Assembly: GCA_037013495.1 (NCBI GenBank)
Contig: CM072805.1
Location: forward strand, 20,982,669-21,046,668
Origin: Hippophae tibetana
Lineage: Eukaryota; Streptophyta; Magnoliopsida; Rosales; Elaeagnaceae
Direction: 5' to 3'
DNA: 64,000 bases
The notes under the pieces are model-generated. The model searched no databases and had not been told where the DNA came from. It saw nothing but the letters and a program-made list of their open reading frames with translations. Made by a program: the position numbers and the translations under genes. Shown in pieces: positions 23,138-34,818 of the stretch (position 1 is its first letter; each line of letters starts with the position of its first letter).

Positions 23138-25783
23138 ATGGCGGAATCTAGATATTTAACTACCAATTTCATATTGGAAGATTTGACGGCGAAAATGACG
23201 GAAGTTCTAATTAGAGCTCAGATCAGCTCACAACCTCCGCCAACTGAAGCATCGACTGCTCTCATTAGTATCAAGTTGGGAGGATCCAACTATGCCTTGT
23301 GGTCCCAGGTGGTGGAGATGTATATCTCTGGGAAAGATAAACTGGGATATATTAATGAGGACTTTCCTCAACCTGTTGAAACTGACCCCTCATTTAGGAG
23401 ATGGCGTACTGAAAATGCCATTGTCAAAGGATGGTTGATCAATTCGATGGACCCCTCCTTAATTGCAAATTTTATCTGATTCCCAACTGCAAAACAAGTT
23501 TGGGATTCGGTGGCTACCACTTACTATGATGGGACAGACACGTCTCAAGTGTATGATCTTCGCCGTCAAGTTACTCGTACGAAGCAAGCGGGTGGATCCA
23601 TTGAAAAATACTACAATGACCTTCAAGGGTTGTGGCGTGAAATTGATTTCTGTCGTCCTAATCCAATGTAGTGTGCAATTGATATACAAAAATACAACTC
23701 CATCGTACAGGAAGATCGAGTGTATACCTTCCTCGATGGATTTGATGATAGATTGGATAAAACTCGAAGTGATGTGCTTCAGATCAAACCATTCCCTACG
23801 GTGGAACAAGCCTATGGATTCGTCTGTAAGGAAGAGGTCAGGCAGACCGTGATGATCACAGGTGTAGATACGACACCCGGAGCAGTTATGGCTTTTAAAG
23901 GGGTTAAGGGACACCATAATCTAATGCCACCAAAAACAGGAACTTCCTTGGGTAGCAAGAAATCCACGGGAAATCCACCATCTCTTGACATGAAATGTGG
24001 CCATTGTGGAAACTCCAAACACACCCGTGAAAACTGCTTCAAACTACATGGGTATCCAGAATGGTGGAATGATCTTCAAGCACAGAAGAAACGGGACACC
24101 ACTGGGCGAGTCGCTGTGGCTACCAATAATGCCTCACTATCCCATACTTCTCAGGCCGAATCTTCCCAGGATCCAGGTATTTCAAGTAAAGCATTTCACA
24201 TCTCTACTCGTAGTGATAAGGAGGATTGGATTTTGGACTCTGGAGCTACATATCACATGACATTTGACCCAAAAGATCTCTCCAAAACAACCTAGCCAAG
24301 ACGGAGTCGTGTTGCCAATGCAAATGGGGTCACTTATCCAATTACAGGAGCTGGAACAGTGACCTTATCTCCTTCATTATCATTATCTAATACTTTACTT
24401 GTACCCTCTCTATCAAACCGACTAATGTTTGTAAGTTAGGTCACGTCAGATCTTAACTGTGTAGTACTGATGTATTCTACTTTTTGCCTTCTATAGGATA
24501 TTCTCACCAAGGAGATCATTGGGCGTGGTACTAGGAGAGGAGGGCTATATTATGTGGATAAGCTCAGTTCAGGAAGAGCCAATCATATGCAAAACATTGT
24601 TGGTAACAAGGAACGACAGATTTGGCTATGTCATCGTAGATTTGGGCATCCATCATTCGGGTATTTAAAGCACCTACTCCCCAGTTTATTTTCAAATATC
24701 ACACATTCAGATTTCAAATGTGATACTTGTATCCTAGCAAAAAGTCATAGGGCGTCTTATCCTATGAGCATGAATAAAAGTATGACTCATTTTGCTTTAG
24801 TACATTCTGATGTTTGGGGACCTTCCCCGGTCATTACGTCATCGAGTCATCGTTGGTTTGTTATTTTTGTTGATGATTGTACACGAATGACATGGCTTTA
24901 CCTTCTCAAACATAAAGATGAAGTATTTGCTACATTTCACCTATTTCACACCATGGTTCAGACACAATTTTCTGAAAAAATTAAGATACTTAGGTCTGAT
25001 AATGGAGGGAAGTATGTTAATCAACAATTCCGGACATACTTGGACAACCATGGTATTCTCCATGAAACCTCGTGTTCACAAACCCCACAACAGAATGGGA
25101 CTGCGGAGAGGAAGAATCGACATATTTTAGAAACGGCTCGGGCCTTACTAATCGGTGCACATATGCTTAATAAATACTGGAGTGATGCTATTACTACAGC
25201 GGTGTATCTACTGAATCGTATGCCCACAAAAACCTTACAATTTCAGACTCCATTAAAGGTGTTATCTGATCATCTTCCCTTGCCTACTATTTTGATGCTT
25301 CCGCCCCGAATTTTTGGATGTGTTGCTTTTGTCCACCTCCATAAAAATCAACAAACTAAGTTGGATCCATGTGTTGTCCGATGTGTATTCTTGGGGTATG
25401 GCGTACAAAAAAAGGGTTATTGATGCTATGATCCAATTACTAAAAGAACCTATATTACCATGGATGTCACTTTCCTCGAATCAGAATGTTTTTTCCCATC
25501 ACCGGTATCCAATTCCACTCTTCAGGAGGAGAGTTATGGTGAAGAACAAAATTGGCTTAATGTTGAAATATTAGACACTAGTCCAACATACTTGGATCAT
25601 GCCAATCATATGGAGGAGCCAGTATCTAGACCCGAGCTTGAACTTCCAAGAACTGAAGCTGAAGTAGTAATTGAATCTCCAGAAGATCAATTGGTTGATA
25701 TACTCACAAAATCTGTGTCTGCAAAGAACTTTTACAACTCACTTGACAAGTTGGGCATAAGAGACATATATGCACCACCTTGA
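23138..25783 (+). pseudogene. Copia A gag-protease-integrase polyprotein, five stops, RT deleted
   Basis: One reading frame runs from ATG 23138 to the natural stop at 25781-25783. It is broken by in-frame stops at 23477, 23669, 24293, 24437 and 25421 but shows no frameshift. Domains in order: gag with the LGGSNYALWSQVVEMY block; a CX2CX4HX4C zinc knuckle near 23994-24035 (CGHCGNSKHTRENC); protease with LDSGATYHM near 24235; GAG-pre-integrase HHCC region near 24620-24760; integrase core with VHSDVWG, RSDNGG and GTAERKNRH (DDE all present). After the variable linker the frame passes directly to EDQLVDILTKSVS, the RNase H tail. Compared with copia B, four of the five stops look like C-to-T changes and one like G-to-T. 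Confidence 0.92.
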
Positions 25784-25790
25784 GGGGGAG
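25780..25790 (+). other. Polypurine tract of copia A
   Basis: TTGAGGGGGAG immediately before the 3' LTR, matching in place and composition the PPT of copia B. Confidence 0.88.
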
Positions 25791-25994
25791 TGTTGGGATG
25801 TGAGTAATATGGCAGACAACATGGAAACAACAATGCATGAATTATGGCAGATAATCAACAGACAAGAATAATAGTGGGAAATTAATATTGTTATAATTTG
25901 TTTACTTTCCGTTTTCTTTTGTATACAAATACTATACATTTGTACAGAAATATTAGAATAGAAAATTATAGAAATACAATCATAATAATTGACA
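25791..25994 (+). repeat. 3' LTR of copia A
   Basis: Direct repeat of 22013-22216. It begins TGTTGGGATGTG after the PPT and ends TTGACA before CGTGC. Confidence 0.93.
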
Positions 25995-25999
25995 CGTGC

Positions 26000-28730
26000 C
26001 ACGTTTCAGAACAAGTTGTTGTTAATGGGTCATGAGCCAACACGGCATGATAATTAACGAGTTGAGCTGAGTTGTGTCATACCAGATCGGTTCGACCTCT
26101 TTAACATCTCTAGTAACATATGTCAAAGAACATGTTTGGTTTTGAAAATAGTTTTCAAATCACAAAAGTCAAAATATTTTGTGGTTTATCATATTAAAAT
26201 GTGTTATTTCAAATTTCTAGTAATTCAAAGACTGTTTCTAAAAACATAGAATACGTACAAAACATGTACAAAATATATCGGGATACTTAAAAATGACTTT
26301 TTTTTCACATCAAGGGCAATGCTTTTAACAAGCCGCTATAATAAATATAAGTTTCCAGTTTGCAACCAAATATGACTTTATTCGGCATGTAACTTCCTCT
26401 TGCAATATGAATTTATTCGGCATGTTACGTGATGAGTTTGCTTTGGTTAAAAACAAGGAGGAGGTTGAACAGTTACATGTTTGTTTGAGGAACAGAGAAC
26501 TGTCACCACTGATTTATCGCTAACTAAAATGTATTCATCTCCACCCCTTGAAGATTGCGAACCTGATCCACAGGTGACAGAATCTATAATATCGAAAAGA
26601 GAGAGATCAGATTTTGTAGAAAGACGGAATGAAAAGAGATAAAGGAGATGGTTTCTTCATTGAACGTGTGTGGGCACGGGTGTTATGGTTGTGCTATAAG
26701 TTTGGTTATTTTCGGTTAATAATAATGGATAATAAATCAGTATTAATTTTTTTTATTTTTTATTTTTTAACATTTATCTAATAATATACGTAATTTTAAA
26801 AAAATTAAATGATAACTTAATTCTTATTTTAAAATAATATTTAAAATATTGATATTAATTTTTATTTTTAATTATTTGTCACATGTTTTTAAGTAAAATA
26901 TAAAATAAAAATAAATATAATTTAATCTAATTTAATTATACAAAATATTATGTGTTTTATTGTTAAAATTATATTTTTTATGTAATTATATGTATATAAA
27001 ATAATAAACTAATATATATTTGATTTCGATTAAGTATAGTTTTGGTATTACAATAATCATTTTCATCCTCTATTTTTTTTATTACGGTTATTTTTGAAAA
27101 AAAAAATTATTTTTTTACAAATAACTATCATTTTAGTTATCTAGTATTAAAACATGCATTCCTAATTTTTTCAATATATTAAAAAAAACTAATAAGGAAA
27201 TTCCGGTGGAGTTACTATATCTCGTTCTAGTTCAACCTAACAAGAATCAATTTTCTATTTATTTTAATTTCAAATAAGAGTTAGTAAACAACTTTAAAAG
27301 TAATTTTAATTCTTTTTTATTTTGATTTATCCAAATTCTAATTCATTTTACTTTTATTTTGAATTTGTAAATATCCTTGAATTTTTAATGACCTACCTAC
27401 CCACCGCCTTTTTTTCCTTTTTTATTGATGGTTCTTATATATCATAAAACTATAAACTTAATTTTTTTCTTGAAACATTAAATCAGTTGTTAATATGTTC
27501 TTATTCTTTTACTTGTTAAAACATATGTGTATTTTAATCAAATTATTTTAACGAAATTGAAGATAATTGTGTAATCCTTTATCAGAATTGAAAAAGAAGA
27601 AAAAAAGCATTACATAACAATACATTGGGAACATATTTTAAAGTTTGAGATAATGGAACAAATTTGTTATATTTATTTCTTTTTACTCTATTTAATTTCT
27701 AGCTTTTTTATTATTATGCATCGTTTAGTTTCTTTTAAAATTGTAAGTCCTAGCATATTATCAGACGTCTACAATTTTTTTTTTTAAAATAATACAAATA
27801 TGAATTATTATATCGCATTAAGTGATATAAATTATAGAAGTTAAAGGTTGTAGATAAAATTCATTTTAAAGGTATAAAATTATATTACATCATTTAGGAA
27901 AAAATTAAAAATTCCAAAAATGAATACACGATTAACCCGATCCAAATGGTAATAATTTTACATTTCTAATTGATTTAATTCAATTTTATTTTTTAAAAAA
28001 ACTATTAGATTATATTTGTCATAGTTTAGGTTTAAAATTGACTCACCACCCTATCATTTGAGATAAATAGCAAGAAATTTTGCTATAATTATAAAATACA
28101 AACTGCATATTGGTTTTCTCTTTTTCACTTTGTTTTCCCTAGTAAAAAAATCAAATAATTTCAAACAATTCATAAATTGATTAGTCCATGATGATAAAGT
28201 AAAAAGTCATACCACTTTAACCATAAACCAATCCTAAAATTTCATATGTTTATTAAGAATGAATTTTGATTTTTTTCAAAAGATAAGTACCTAATTAAAT
28301 GTGATTTAACTAATTTTATAAATAAGGATGATGAGACTCTATCCTCGTTTATTTGTAAAAAGGAACACACACTTAACCATCTCTACTAGAATTGAACCAT
28401 GTGTATAATTTTGATGACACTTCATCTGAAACTAAGCCTTTACATTTTGACTAAAAAATAAAAAAGGAGCAAACGTACTTAAGATAACATTCATTATTTC
28501 AAAAGGATAATGACTTCTCTCCTTACATATTAATCCTTTGCTATTTTATATAAGGTACTATTTCTTTTAGTTGAACTACTCATATATACACTCTTGTCTT
28601 TATATGGTTTGATTAGGTGAGGAAGGTGAGAACATCTCACCTCTAAACCTCCAAACCATTGAATGATTGACAAATCAACTCACCCCTCTACAATAGTTGT
28701 AGTTAAACCAAATTAAGTAAATTACAAATT
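26000..28730. other. AT-rich intergenic DNA upstream of the NHL gene
   Basis: The first ~100 bp continue the repeat seen before copia A. The remainder is low-complexity AT-rich sequence with no frame longer than background and no domain. Confidence 0.6.
28447..28452 (+). promoter_or_regulatory. W-box-like TTGACT upstream of NHL gene
   Basis: TTGACT fits the WRKY core TTGAC[C/T], about 380 bp before the start codon. WRKY control is known for some NHL genes. Here it rests on a single hexamer, so it is weak. Confidence 0.25.
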
Positions 28731-28739
28731 TTATACTTC

Positions 28740-28748
28740 TATATAAAT
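28740..28748 (+). promoter_or_regulatory. TATA box of NHL gene
   Basis: TATATAAAT lies about 90 bp before the ATG. That would put the transcription start near 28775 and leave a 5' leader of roughly 55 nt. This suits a compact single-exon plant gene. Confidence 0.5.
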
Positions 28749-28830
28749 GTTAACATGTCACGTACATAAGGCTTTCTTAATGTCAATAAAGAGATAAAAC
28801 TACAAGTTATAAAGAAACTTAACAACATTA

Positions 28831-29592
28831 ATGGGAGACTATCAAAAAATTCACCCCATAACAATGAAGAACCTTGAAGTACCACCAAAGCAACCTTTGG
28901 GAGTCTCAATAAGTTCAACAAATAGCTCACAAGTTGGGAGTTTTAACCGTCCATTGCAAGGTCCAAATCCAATTGCTGCGGAAATTCCCCAACCTAAGCT
29001 ACCAAAAAAGGGTAATTGTTTTTGCAAATTTATGTGTTGGACAATAAGCCTCCTTGTTCTTGTATTGATTCTCATTGGAGCAACTCTTGGCATTCTCTAC
29101 CTTATTTTCCAACCAAAACTTCCAAACTATTCCGTACAAAACATAAGGATTAGTGATTTAAGGCTCAATTTTGATATGTCCTTGTATGCGAAATTCAATG
29201 TGAAGATCATTGCCATAAATCCCAACAAGAGAATTGGTATTTACTACGAGAATGGTGGTCGGTTGAGAGTTTTGTACTCAAAAACACAGCTTTGTGAAGG
29301 AACACTGCCAAAATTCTACCAAGGTCATCAAAATAAAACAGTGCTTAATGTAGACCTGACAGGCCAAACACAATATGGAAACACTATTATGAAAGCATTG
29401 CAAGATCAACAACAAACCGGACGCATACCTTTGGATCTTAAGGTTGATGCACCGGTGGCTATTGAAATTGGGAAGTTAAAGTTGAAGAAGGTTAGGGTTT
29501 TGGGGAAATGTTTGTTGGTGGTAGATAGTCTTACTACCAATAATGTTATAAGCATAAAAGCTAGCGATTGTAAGTTCAGGTTGAAGCTTTAA
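28831..29592 (+). CDS. NHL6: NDR1/HIN1-like protein, NHL6-like (LEA_2 domain)
   Basis: Single-exon gene of 253 residues. The N-terminal ~60 residues are proline-rich and cytosolic (PPKQPLG, IPQPKLPKK). A cysteine cluster (GNCFCKFMCW, 61-70) precedes one membrane span at about 71-93. The outer part is a LEA_2 domain: FQPKLPNYSVQNIRI after the span, NPNKRIGIYYE at 130-140, GTLPKFYQGHQNKT at 157-170, GKLKLKKVR near 214-222, and a VDSLTTNNVI / CKFRLKL ending. This layout and length match Arabidopsis NHL6, a plasma-membrane protein of the NDR1/HIN1 family tied to defence and abiotic stress responses. The ATG at 28831 is the first in frame and has a TATA box about 90 bp upstream. No defect is seen. 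The family is sure; the precise orthologue is inferred. Confidence 0.92.
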   Translation: MGDYQKIHPITMKNLEVPPKQPLGVSISSTNSSQVGSFNRPLQGPNPIAAEIPQPKLPKKGNCFCKFMCWTISLLVLVLILIGATLGILYLIFQPKLPNYSVQNIRISDLRLNFDMSLYAKFNVKIIAINPNKRIGIYYENGGRLRVLYSKTQLCEGTLPKFYQGHQNKTVLNVDLTGQTQYGNTIMKALQDQQQTGRIPLDLKVDAPVAIEIGKLKLKKVRVLGKCLLVVDSLTTNNVISIKASDCKFRLKL

Positions 29593-31248
29593 ATTAATTT
29601 TTTATATGTGTTCATATTAATGTTAATTGCATTTTTTATTATAATTTCATGGTTTGAATCTTTTTCTTGTTTTTTTATTATATCTCTCTCCTGTTATCGT
29701 CCATAATACACTGCTAATCTCATATTTTTGGTCGGTGAACAATAAATTTCAAAGGACTTTAGACTATATTATAGTTGAATTGATATGATTGTATCTTATA
29801 TTCATCTTTATAATCTTTATTTTTGTCATACATACTAGTACTCATAACTTATTGATATTTTGTTTTGCAACTTTTACTCCTTTGTCTTTTTTTCTTTTTT
29901 TCCATAATAATAACAAGAAATTATTGTAAATATATATATATATATAATAAAAACAGAAAAAAATTTGAATTGTTTGTTAATAGATATGTAAAGTGTACAA
30001 TCTCATTTCATCTCATCTCACATTTAATGTCCTTAACGAACTTATTATTCATTATTTTTTTATATTATCAATTATCTCCTTTATGTTTATTATGGACAAA
30101 TAAAATATTTCAATTAATATCATTTCATCTCATCTCATTAAAAATTAAACAAGACGAGATAAAATGAGTACTAAAAATTAATAAATTGTAACATAAATCA
30201 TTGCATACAGATCCTTAACTATTTTAAATGATATCATTTATCCTAAAAATTTTGAACCATTATAAATAGTTACTAATTTAAAAATAACTTACAAAGTTGT
30301 GATAATTTATTTGAAATAACCAAGAATTAATATAATTTCGACATGAGTGTAAATTGAATTGATCATTTTAATAGATGAGTCAATTTTTAATCTCAAAACA
30401 ACCTTAAGAAATCAAAAATTTGCATAATAATTATCAAATTTGTACTTTCTAAATTTTAGAAGTTTAAACATGAATCATATAATTTAAAATTTTGAACATT
30501 TATATATGAAACTGGTCAAAGTTTTAAAGCCTAATAAAATAATTTAGTTGAGAAAATATATAGATGATTGAGACCCTTTATTTCTAGTTAATAGGAGTAT
30601 CAACGTGTAACACTAAAAGACAATGTAGCATAAACACAATATTGTTACGATCTATAGGACACATTTAATGAATGAGTTATATACAGTAAGATAATTCGAA
30701 TTCATAATATTTTCTATTATTATCCACACAATATATATATAACATAAATTAAACATGATATTAACACGATATACATAACACATTAAATAAATAGGTCAAA
30801 CATTATATTAAAAAAGATATGTTAAAAACAATTTTAGGTATGAATATGCGGTTTAGAATGAGTTTCGCGCTTCAATAACCGACTTTCTAATTGCATTATC
30901 ATTCACGGTCATGAAATCTTACAGCTATTTGAGACTGGCAGATTATGTCATGTAAGGTACTAAATCAGAAATCTTTGATTCTCTAAGTCTCTCTATAGTG
31001 TTCAAGACTTCAGCCTCAATTCTTCTTGTCTTATTTGATTAGATACTATAACTATAAAGATATTATTTGTTTCTATTAAAAAAGTCTCACCAACTAATTC
31101 CCAAATCCATCATAAGCTGGGATAACAAGGACTAATATTTTTTAAGTCTTAATAGATTAAGAACCAATAAATAGCATAGCTTATAATATTTCTATATTTT
31201 AAACACGTAAATATCAAAAACATAGAATTATCTACCAGTAAAATGATA
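29593..31248. other. AT-rich intergenic DNA
   Basis: Contains the NHL 3' flank, a (TA)n run near 29932 and 'catctcatttcatct'-type low-complexity words near 30000 and 30120. No gene is supported. Confidence 0.6.
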
Positions 31249-33604
31249 AATAAACAATCATTTGTCAAAAACGCACTCATAGAACTAGGTTTGGGATAGC
31301 CTAGTTGGTACTTTGATTGGTGCTACATGCACCGGATCCCAGCTTTGAAATTGGGTACGTCTTCACTTTATAACAATTTAATTGTGCCTCATGTTAGTCC
31401 AAAATTTGGTCTCTCTTTAAAAAATTATGATCTAGATAGTGAAATGAAGCTACCATTGCTCCCACCACGGGTGCTATTTTATGAATAAAAAAATAATACA
31501 CTTTAATAAAAGGAGCCAACAAAAAGGAAACAAAAAGAAAATTTCATCAATTCAATCAACTAACTTAAAATGGGAATTTTCTTTTTCTCAATTAAAACAG
31601 TAAACACTCATTTTTGGTGTAAAATGTGGAGATTGAGATTAGAAGTTGGTACCTTCGATCTAGCTAAGGGCATCACGGTCTTACTAACCACGCTGTAGAG
31701 TTGTGGACCAATATTGATACTTTTCAATTGGACTAAAAAATATTGCACTAACTCATGCCCATAAATAAGCCTTAGGCCACCAGATTGGACACTCAGTCGG
31801 CACTTTCTTCCTTAACAAGAACTCTACTCTTATTAACTCTTTTAAAAGCTCTTCTCTTGGCTTGAATTTGACAAACGTAATCATCTACTATCATATGGAA
31901 TTTGGAAGCCAGCTTAGTTGATGAAGAAACACTAAGACCTGCCTTCTTCAATGCCTTTATTACATGTTTCTGAGCCTTTTGGAAATGAACCGTACATAGT
32001 GAAGGAACTGTGGATCTCAGTATTGGCTTCCCACAAGTTATAGGTCCTGCTTGAGCACTGGACATAAATAATAAATAAATTAATACAAGTTCAGGTAAAT
32101 TAATGAGATTGCTCATTGTTAATCTGACATTTCTTGATCTTTATATATGAGATTAAAGATCGAGCAAATTCAACTTCAGCTAGTGTAGTACTCCCTGCAG
32201 TACCGGATCTTAAGGGTTTGATGCCCTGGTTTGGTAACCTATAGGTAGTCATGTTAATGCATTGATATTTTTATGTCTCATATTATTAAAAGATTTCATT
32301 TTAGTATCCATATTCAAGTATTAATACTTCTTTTAACCATTTTGAACCGTGTCTTATTTTTTTGGTCAAAACATGTCACATGGTTCCTACATATAAAATT
32401 TTACAAGGACATTATGGGAATTTAAGAAGAAAAAAAACCCAAAACGACTAGACTTTGATAACTATCTCCTAAAATTCAATGATAAGAGTCATACAAAGAA
32501 GTTGAATTCTTACCAAAGAAACTAACCTATGATCGAATGAAATTAGTTTGGTTATCGCAAATATGAGAAGATAAATCAAGTTTGGACTTCTGATTGGGAC
32601 CAAATATCCAAGATCGATCCCTAAATTCGTGAAATGTTTGAAAATTACCAACCGTAATATCGACAGATTTTAGGCAATATAGTTGAAGATGGAAACGATG
32701 ACACTAATCATAACTGTAATATTAATTTATTTTCTTTCCTAAATTACCTCAATATCCTTGTAAAATTTACCACTTAGGACCCATGGGTCATACTTTGAAC
32801 AAAAAGAATAAAACATTATTTAAAATGGTTAAAAAGGTATCAATATTTAAATTAGGGTATTAAAATAGACATTTTAATAATAGGATACCAATGCATTAAC
32901 ATGGGTACCTCTAAGGTACATAGATCTTCATATCACTTTTTAATAAAAATGATAATTTGCCAAATATAAATTTTTAATAACAAAATTACTAAAAAGAAAG
33001 GATTTGTAACAATGACATTAATGAAGCATTTTTAGTTTGTAATGAGAATTAATTAAAATCAAAATGAAAAAGAATCCGATTGAATAGAAAAAGAAATGCA
33101 AAAACTATTCACTTTCTATTTGTTTACTAAAATGCAATGAAACGAAATGAGAACATTAATTTAGAGAGATGTATAAAAATTAATATTTTCATAATATTGT
33201 TATAGTATAAATCTATTAGTCACTTTTATATAAATCAAGTGTATGAGCATGTTGTGCTTTGATAATATTAAGAAAATATTATTAGTAGATACATAAAGAC
33301 TACTCCTATTAAGAAGATATTAAACAATAATTACTATTTTCATAGCAATGTTTCTATTTTTAGAAATAAATATTTCTTATAGTAGATAGTTTAATCTGAT
33401 AATAGTATTTATTATTTTGAAAATATCAATTCTCCATGCAAAATGTAACTCATTATATGCAAGGAATACATCCAAATAAAGCAATCAATGGAGTTCTTCA
33501 TGTCATAAAGCTGAGTGATATAAAAGTTTCTTCAACACGAGATTTCAGGTTTCATTTTGGCAAATTCAAAGCTAATATCGGAATGTTTCAATGTTCTTGT
33601 GCTC
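31249..33604 (-). repeat. Segmental duplication, copy A (working terminal exon of INO80D-like gene)
   Basis: About 2.36 kb aligning in direct orientation with 35372-37910, from 'ataaacaatcattt' at the left to 'caatgttcttgtg' at the right. It contains the last exon, about 540 bp of 3' flank and about 1.5 kb of the intron. The two copies differ at many sites. Confidence 0.88.
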
Positions 33605-34818
33605 TTATAATATCAGAATTGCAAATTCAAAGGTAAGATATAAAAATATTTGACCAAATATAAATTCTGTTATAGGAAAATTTTATGCTACTTTACTCTC
33701 TATCTAAAATACATTATAATAATAAACAAGTCATCTCGGGATATCCATCTAGGGTGGAGTCTAAGATAGAGCGTTGTTGTTCAAATTAGTTCCTGACTAG
33801 ACAAGACAATTCATTTCTCACACGTGTTTATTTCGCTCTTCTCGACTCTCGAACCCAAGACTTAATCCTTAAGTAAACCTTGGAAGTAAGTTGGTACCAT
33901 CTTCAAATGGTACCAACTTGTTTTCCAAAGTCTACTTAAGGGATAGGTCTTAGGTTCGAGAGCCGGTAAGAGCGATACAAACACGTTTCAGGAAGGGACA
34001 AAGCTCTATCTCTGAGCCTCACATAGATATCTTGCACTCCGCTGAGACACGGTACAAACAAAGTGCCCGTTTCAAAATCAAAGAGAGAAATGACACCCAA
34101 CCAAGTAATCTACATAAAAGCATAAGCAAATTCCATCTACAAGAAAAGGGATCTAAATTTCAACAATATAACACAAATCCAAAATCAGCTTAAACAGAGG
34201 AGTAAGAGACTATCAATTTTAAAGTTAAAGCTTCAAGCAAAGAGTGGGAAGTGAAAAGTAATCAAACCTCTTGATAAAAAAATTGCAAGGCTTGTATAGC
34301 TTTTGCTTGGAATCAGAAAGAATATGCAAATGACAAAAACTCGTCAAAGCCATAGTCTTCAATTTACATCCCACAAAAGCACACCTATTATTATTCTTCA
34401 CATCCAAATCACTCCGACCAATCCCATAATTATTAATGTTCTCACCACCTCCTTCAATGGCCATACACTCTCCAATCCCATTATCTCTCTCAGCTTGTTC
34501 TTCTTTGAAAGGGCTGACACCGAACTTCCAGTAGTACTCCCTGTACTGGATCTTGAGATATTCCATCAGAGCCCAGTAATGGGCTCTGTAACATCTTATG
34601 AGTTGCTTGAGATTGTGAGAACGACGAAGAAGAAGTTCCTGACGAGTGACATGGGAGGTGCGCGACAGGAAAATCTCTGCTGGGGAGAGAATTATGGGAG
34701 AATTGGTTGTGGGTTCCGGGGAATCAATGGCATTTGTGGTAATTGTGGGTATGGCGGGTTTTGGAGGTCTTGAAGAAGTTGAAGGTTGGTTTTGGTTCTT
34801 AGAAAAAGAAGCCGCCAT
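31793..34818 (-). CDS. INO80 complex subunit D-like protein (KANL2-type zinc finger), two exons
   Basis: Exon 1 is 34268-34818 (ATG at 34816-34818, donor AG|GTTTGA). Exon 2 is 31793-32057 (acceptor TTATGTCCAG, stop TAG/TAA class at 31793-31795). The intron is 2210 bp. The split codon joins in phase to give 271 residues. The serine/proline-rich N-terminus is followed by a basic helical block (RRSHNLKQLIRCYRAHYWAL, 65-84) and then the KANL2-like zinc-finger region, which spans the splice junction: C146, C151, C162, H163/H165 and C178 in exon 1, and C192, C205 and H208 in exon 2. A basic tail follows. Plant proteins of this type are annotated as INO80 chromatin-remodelling subunit D-like, acting in the nucleus. 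That role is known for the family, not shown here. Neither exon alone is a gene. The SAQAG junction supports the splice. The intron holds a ~300-bp foldback. Confidence 0.85.
33737..34036. repeat. ~300-bp imperfect palindrome (foldback) in the INO80D-like intron
   Basis: The left arm (33737-33900) and right arm (33906-34036) are inverted copies centred on GTTGGTACCAT-cttca-ATGGTACCAAC. Long paired blocks include CTCTCGAACC / GGTTCGAGAG, TTAAGTA-type words, ACGTGTTT / AAACACGT, ATAGAGC / GCTCTAT and GATATC at the ends. This is a foldback MITE or other hairpin-forming element. It lies about 230 bp from the exon 1 donor. Confidence 0.88.

Larger units (their letters stand above)
22013..25994 (+). 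mobile_element. Copia A: RT-less Ty1/copia retrotransposon with paired LTRs
   Basis: Two 204-bp direct LTRs begin TGTTGG and end TTGACA. They are bounded by CGTGT (22008-22012) and CGTGC (25995-25999), a target duplication with one mismatch. A PBS and PPT lie at the expected inner edges. I count six differences between the LTRs (about 3%), so the insertion is moderately old. The internal region carries gag, protease and integrase, then jumps straight to the last ~35 codons of pol. Reverse transcriptase and nearly all of RNase H are missing. Its coding part is nearly identical to copia B at 52.7-58.4 kb, but its LTRs are not. Confidence 0.93.

Noticed and set aside
29865..30167. 100-codon open frame downstream of the NHL gene
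   Set aside because: Leucine/phenylalanine/isoleucine-rich reading of AT-rich sequence with TA repeat and 'catctcat' words. Not coding.
31793..32116. A separate 107-residue secreted peptide gene
   Set aside because: The apparent signal peptide is intron sequence. The homologous part starts exactly after TTATGTCCAG and joins in phase to the exon ending at 34268 as the second half of a KANL2-type zinc finger.
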